Notes under the pieces: generated by a model
Told to the model about the DNA's origin: nothing
Seen by the model: only the letters and a program-made list of their open reading frames with translations
Databases searched by the model: none
Translations under genes and position numbers: made by a program
Part shown: positions 60,278 through 64,000 of the stretch, in pieces
Layout of the letters: each line of letters begins with the position of its first letter
Position numbering within the stretch: position 1 is the stretch's first letter
DNA from: Triglochin maritima
Taxonomy: Eukaryota; Streptophyta; Magnoliopsida; Alismatales; Juncaginaceae
Reading direction: 5' to 3'
Length of the DNA stretch: 64,000 bases
Assembly: GCA_963682175.1 (NCBI GenBank)
Contig: OY821772.1
Span: 48,010,925 to 48,074,924 of the forward strand

Positions 60278-61921
60278 TCAAGTACCTACAAGTGTAGATT
60301 TTGGTACCCAACCTACTTTGGGTCCTTGAACATTAGCTCTTGGGATCCAAACCATTTTGGTTTTGGGTGCCCACACACTTGAGGAACTATGGTTAATGAA
60401 CATATGCTTACCATTTAGAGTAGTGTGAGATACATGGTTTTTCAATTTAAAATTGTAGCCTAAACCATGTTTTTGCAAAGATTGCCTTTGACTACCTAAT
60501 AGCATGTTAAGCATATGAGTTCCATTAGTGAATCTTTCTAAATCTTTTCTTAATTGCAAGTTAGAAGCTTGAAGATTTAGTTGATCACAATCTATAGGTG
60601 TTGCTCTTAATTTTTCAAGATTTGATGCGTTCTTTTCAAATTTAGCAATCACCTCATTCTTCTCATTTATGCATGTATCAATTTGGCTTTGAAGATCTTT
60701 GATTAACTTTCTAGCATTCTTGTTTTTATCACATATGATCTCATATTGTTTAACTAAATCATGGAATGCATTTTGAAGTTCATCATAAGAATAAGTTTCT
60801 TCTTTAGAACATGAACTATCACTAGCATATGATTTAGATGAGCAAGAATGTGATCTACTAGAGTAAGAGTTAGAGGATACCTCACTTCCTTCATCTTGAA
60901 TTGCCATGAAGCATGAGTGAGCCACTTCTCTTCTACTTTGCAAGGAAGAAGACGATGATGATGGTGATGAAGAATCATCCCATGTAGCCTTGTGTGCCTC
61001 CTCCTTCCTTTCTCTTCTCTTGCTCTTCTCCTTTTCTTTTCTCCTCTCCCTTCTCTCCTTTTTCTTCTCCCCTTCTCTTCTCTCATTTTCACTCTCCTCC
61101 CTCTCTTTTTCTTTTTCTCTTTTCTCACTTCTTCTACCTCTTCTTTCATTCTTTTCTCCTTTATCCCTCTTGAGGTATTTGAAGAAGTCTTGGGCAAGGA
61201 CCTCAATGTCCTCTTCTTCCACCCTCCTTGGCTCATCAAACTTTGCATGTAATGCCACCACGGAGTTTTTCTTTGAAGCTTCCTTCTCTCTTCGATGATT
61301 CAATTGGAGCTCATAGGCCATGAGATTTCCAATGAGTTCCTCCATCTTTAATTTTGAAAGATCGTGCGATTCTTCGATTGCCACGACCTTGTCTTCCCAA
61401 TCGTTGCTCAATGACCGGAGGAATTTTCGAGTCATCTCTCCTTCATTTATCCTTCTTCCAAGAATCAAAAGAGAGTTAGTGATATCGGTGAAGCGAGTGT
61501 TCATGTCGCTTATGTTCTCACCGATTTGCATAGAAAATATTTCATATTTATGCATGAGGAGACTTATCCTAGTTTCTTTGGTTTTGCTATCACCCTCATG
61601 ATGCATTTGTAACCTATGCCATATTTCATTTGCACTTTCACATCCCCTAATTCTATTGTATTCTCCCTCATTAAGGCCACAATAAAGAATATTCATAATT
61701 TTTGAATTCATTTCAATTTCTTTCATTTGAGCCCTAGATAGAGAATCTAAATCATCTTCATTTGGGGGTATGTATGGATTTTGAATAAACTTCCAATACT
61801 TAAGGTCATTTGATATTAAAAAGATTTTCATTCTATTTTTCCAATAATCATAATTTGACCCATTAAGCAAAGGAGGCCTTGTGGTGCATAAACCCTCTAA
61901 GTGATTAGATGTTGAAGCCAT
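60278..61921 (-). CDS. Retrotransposon gag protein (DUF4219/UBN2 type)
   Basis: An intact 547-residue frame with ATG at 61921. The N terminus has the DUF4219 signature (LNGSNYDYWKNRMKIFL, about 18-35), followed by a UBN2 gag domain (about 75-200: EIWHRLQMHHEG, FLRSLSNDWEDKV). Residues about 245-315 are an extreme Arg/Glu/Lys tract, then Ser-rich and coiled-coil segments. The end (WIPRANVQGPKVGWVPK) is like the region just before protease in SIRE-type polyproteins. The CCHC zinc knuckle expected nearby is missing. Gag forms the virus-like particle in the cytoplasm; this one may package its own RNA while relying on pol from elsewhere. No stop or shift is present, which fits its youth. Plus-strand open frames over 60990-61252 are its antisense shadow. 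Confidence 0.93.
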   Translation of the reverse strand: MASTSNHLEGLCTTRPPLLNGSNYDYWKNRMKIFLISNDLKYWKFIQNPYIPPNEDDLDSLSRAQMKEIEMNSKIMNILYCGLNEGEYNRIRGCESANEIWHRLQMHHEGDSKTKETRISLLMHKYEIFSMQIGENISDMNTRFTDITNSLLILGRRINEGEMTRKFLRSLSNDWEDKVVAIEESHDLSKLKMEELIGNLMAYELQLNHRREKEASKKNSVVALHAKFDEPRRVEEEDIEVLAQDFFKYLKRDKGEKNERRGRRSEKREKEKEREESENERREGEKKKERRERRKEKEKSKRRERKEEAHKATWDDSSSPSSSSSSLQSRREVAHSCFMAIQDEGSEVSSNSYSSRSHSCSSKSYASDSSCSKEETYSYDELQNAFHDLVKQYEIICDKNKNARKLIKDLQSQIDTCINEKNEVIAKFEKNASNLEKLRATPIDCDQLNLQASNLQLRKDLERFTNGTHMLNMLLGSQRQSLQKHGLGYNFKLKNHVSHTTLNGKHMFINHSSSSVWAPKTKMVWIPRANVQGPKVGWVPKSTLVGT

Positions 61922-61961
61922 GCTAAAATTACGGTAAAGTAATGAAATTTAGCTTAACAAG

Positions 61962-61973
61962 GCTCTGATACCA
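61962..61973 (-). other. Primer-binding site of gag-only element
   Basis: TGGTATCAGAGC on the minus strand, complementary to the 3' end of initiator Met-tRNA, two bases inside the 5' LTR. The same 12-mer primes the copia element at 23095. Confidence 0.95.
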
Positions 61974-61975
61974 AA

Positions 61976-63482
61976 TGTAGGATCGTGTGGGTTATGGGTC
62001 CACTAATCACTTTGAATCTAATCCCTAATTAATTAAACAATAAACGCAGCGGAAACAAATTTAAAAAGCAAGTAGGGAAATTAACAGAAAATGCAAACCA
62101 CAAGAGACGCGTCGGTTTTTATAGAGGTTCGGCACCCCACCCGGGTCCTAGTCCTCTCTTGTAAGCTCCGCTCGACTCCGCGAGCTCCGCCTACGTCTTC
62201 ACTAACCACTCCCCGTTCCGGGCCGGGAGAGAACGCCTTTACACCACAAGCAACGCGAACAACCCTCGCTTGCTTGAATTCTTCCTCTCACAATCCGAGA
62301 GGGACACTTCGGGCTTTCACCGAAGTCCTTGCTTCTTTTGACAACTCTTGTAACTGAGTGGGATTCACTCTCTAATTGAGCACACTTTGAGTAGGATGAG
62401 TATATGATCAAGTGTGTGAAGTTTAGGCTTAAAGAGTGTAGAATTGGGAGCTTTGAGGATTGAGGTTTCTCTCTAATGTATTGGGACAATTGGAGTTGGA
62501 GAGTTGTGTTAACAACAAGACTTGATCCTCTATTTATAAGCTCCTAAGGTTTTCTAGCCGTTTGGGATAGATTTGATTGGGTTTTGTGCAAGATACACAA
62601 AGCAGAAAATCGGGCTGCAAATCTGTCCATAACCGGTCGACCGAAACTACTAAACCGGTCGACCGTTCACTTGATTTCAAGGAGAACGGTCGAACAAAAG
62701 AATATTCGGTCGGACAAACGAGCTAGAACTTAACTCTACTTAAGTGAATCGGTCGAACCAAAGTACGGGGCGGTCGACCGATAAGGGGATTCGGTTGAGA
62801 CAAAGGTCAATCGGTCGAACGAGAAATGTGTCGACCGATAGCAGGGAATTTGGTTTCTGAAAAAATGTTCAACCGGTCGACCGAATCAAGGTCGTCGTTC
62901 GACCGGTTACCGAATGTATTTTGGGGTTAAGTTTGTTTTATACGAATACGACCGTTATAGGAATACGACAAGAAAAACGGTCATATTAAAATCCGGGATC
63001 GGTCGACCGAAAAGGTATAACCGGTCGACCGGTAGAGTTCGGTAAAATCACTGTGGAGAGTCTGTTATAAACCGGTCGAACTGAGAACTGGTTCGGTCGA
63101 CCGGTTCACACAGGAAATCTGGGTTTAAGTTTATAAGTGATTTCCGACTAAGGTTTGGGTGATCTAATGAAGTCCAAATAAAGTGAAATTTTGTGTGTGA
63201 CTTCTCTAAGGAACCTAGTGTGTATGTGATTGGTTTTTAACCCTTGTATGCTCAATTTACACATGTTCCTAAGACTCAAAATAAATCAAGGTTACATGTC
63301 TTCGATTTAGCTTTAATTACATGTCTTGACTTCATTTCCTTCTTTCTTGAGTCTTGATCACCTGTAGAGGTTAGCACAATACAATATACATGCAATGCAA
63401 TATGTGTGCTACTCTACATCATCATAATTAAGATTAGGTTAATTAAATCATCAAAACCTAGATTAAGGCCAAAAAGCCAACA
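61976..63482 (-). repeat. 5' LTR of gag-only element
   Basis: 1507 bp, a copy of the 58145-59651 LTR at a constant offset of 3831 bp. The minus-strand TATAAATA box is at 62538-62531; it should start transcription toward gag. Confidence 0.95.
62634..63103. promoter_or_regulatory. Paired palindrome array, gag-only LTR (right copy)
   Basis: The same array as at 58803-59272, shifted by 3831 bp. In this copy it is the upstream promoter segment that would drive the gag gene. Confidence 0.92.
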
Positions 63483-63487
63483 TGTAC

Positions 63488-64000
63488 ATGTAATCACTAC
63501 CTCAAACAAAGGAAGCTACTAAAGAGAACAGGATCTAAACCTGACTCTAAACCTGCTCGCTACCTGAAATGAAAACAAACAAACATGCCTGAGTTCCCTG
63601 CAGGAACCCCGTATACCAAACCTCCTAAAAATATAAAAAGGAATTAAAGACAATGCAATGCTATGCACATGATCATCCGCCTCGGGCCCACAATAATGCC
63701 CTCACCGCCTCCGCGGCACTGAACCACTCCTGCCACTAGGGTCAAGTCAGTCCACCGCTGCCTCACAAGGGTCAGTCGACACCACTGCTTCCCAAAAAGT
63801 GCAGGAAGGAACCCCCGGTACACGCCGCACCCAAGGAGCGAGTCAGCCCGCCGAATACACAACTCGGGTCAGACGACAGCCACTGCTCCCCCAAGAGTCG
63901 CCTAGCGCGCACCCTGCCGGAACATCCTCGGCCTACCGCTAAACCCTCGCAAACTGCCCAAGGTTTACGGTACACATCCCTCACACCCCGCTCGGTAAGA
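63488..64000 (-). repeat. LTR related to the 45.7-kb one, right part, cut by window end
   Basis: Continues the LTR interrupted at 58144. It matches the solo LTR at about 45860-46110 (TAATCACTACCTC, TGCCTGAGTTCCC, GGAACCCCGTAT, CCTCGGGCCCA) and then drifts. Its palindrome array, if kept, would lie beyond 64000. Confidence 0.8.

Larger units (their letters stand above)
58140..63487 (-). mobile_element. Gag-only copia-type LTR retrotransposon, very young
   Basis: Element 58145-63482 (5338 bp) on the minus strand, flanked by TGTAC (58140-58144 and 63483-63487). LTRs of 1507 bp each: 61976-63482 is the 5' LTR, 58145-59651 the 3' LTR. Reading minus, the primer-binding site TGGTATCAGAGC (61973-61962) follows the 5' LTR by 2 bp, then comes a single gag frame, and a polypurine tract (AAAAAGGGGGAGAT) abuts the 3' LTR. 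Protease, integrase, reverse transcriptase and RNase H are all absent. By eye the LTRs differ at one base (58797 T, 62628 C). It must have moved with enzymes supplied by another element. Confidence 0.95.

Noticed and set aside
60990..61252. Plus-strand Leu/Ser-rich frames that look like membrane proteins
   Set aside because: Antisense shadow of the Arg/Glu/Lys-rich tract of gag.
1..64000. tRNA, rRNA, bacterial operons or a CRISPR array
   Set aside because: None seen by eye; gene structure is clearly that of a plant nuclear genome. A dedicated RNA scan was not possible.

Overview
This is nuclear DNA of a flowering plant, probably a eudicot. The background is AT-rich, the genes are split by many short introns, and most of the intergenic space is retrotransposon and DNA-transposon sequence. 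Translation and exon joining by eye recover six host genes. Five have strong family identities and open reading frames that stay in phase across every junction: a PWWP-domain protein, a beta-carbonic anhydrase, the mu subunit of the AP-4 adaptor complex, a MYND-type ubiquitin-specific protease (UBP16/17 group) and a universal stress protein. The sixth is a short intronless, methyltransferase-like membrane protein. They form three convergent (tail-to-tail) pairs: PWWP/carbonic anhydrase, AP-4 mu/UBP and USP/methyltransferase-like.

Layout. 1-1.3 kb: low-complexity and unassigned DNA. 1.3-16.5 kb: a large decayed accessory block holding a FAR1-type transposase relic that lacks its DDE core, an array of degenerate copies of that gene's 3' end rich in TTACCCC words, and a decayed plant-mobile-domain/Ulp1-protease gene on the other strand; this resembles a Ulp1-carrying Mutator-like element. 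16.6-22.8 kb: PWWP gene and carbonic anhydrase gene, the latter with a solo LTR in an intron. 22.9-27.7 kb: a full-length but mutated Ty1/copia element 70 bp upstream of the carbonic anhydrase start. 28.2-42.6 kb: AP-4 mu and UBP. 45.7-47.5 kb: solo LTR. 51.3-52.1 kb: cluster of TA-flanked MITEs. 52.6-55.4 kb: USP and methyltransferase-like gene. 57.36-57.63 kb: hAT-type MITE. 58.0-64.0 kb: an LTR related to the 45.7-kb one, split by a very young gag-only copia-type retrotransposon that has kept only gag.

The most unusual signal is shared by three apparently different LTR families (20.5, 46.6 and 58.8/62.6 kb). Each carries, just upstream of its TATA box, an array of 10-bp palindromes of the form CGGTNNACCG arranged as pairs whose starts lie about 18-22 bp apart, roughly two helical turns. 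I know of no name for this architecture. It looks like a promoter (U3) module for a dimeric host or element-encoded factor, acquired or kept by unrelated retroelements.

The host genes do not form a pathway. All exon models come from reading splice junctions, conserved protein families and phase, with no transcript evidence.
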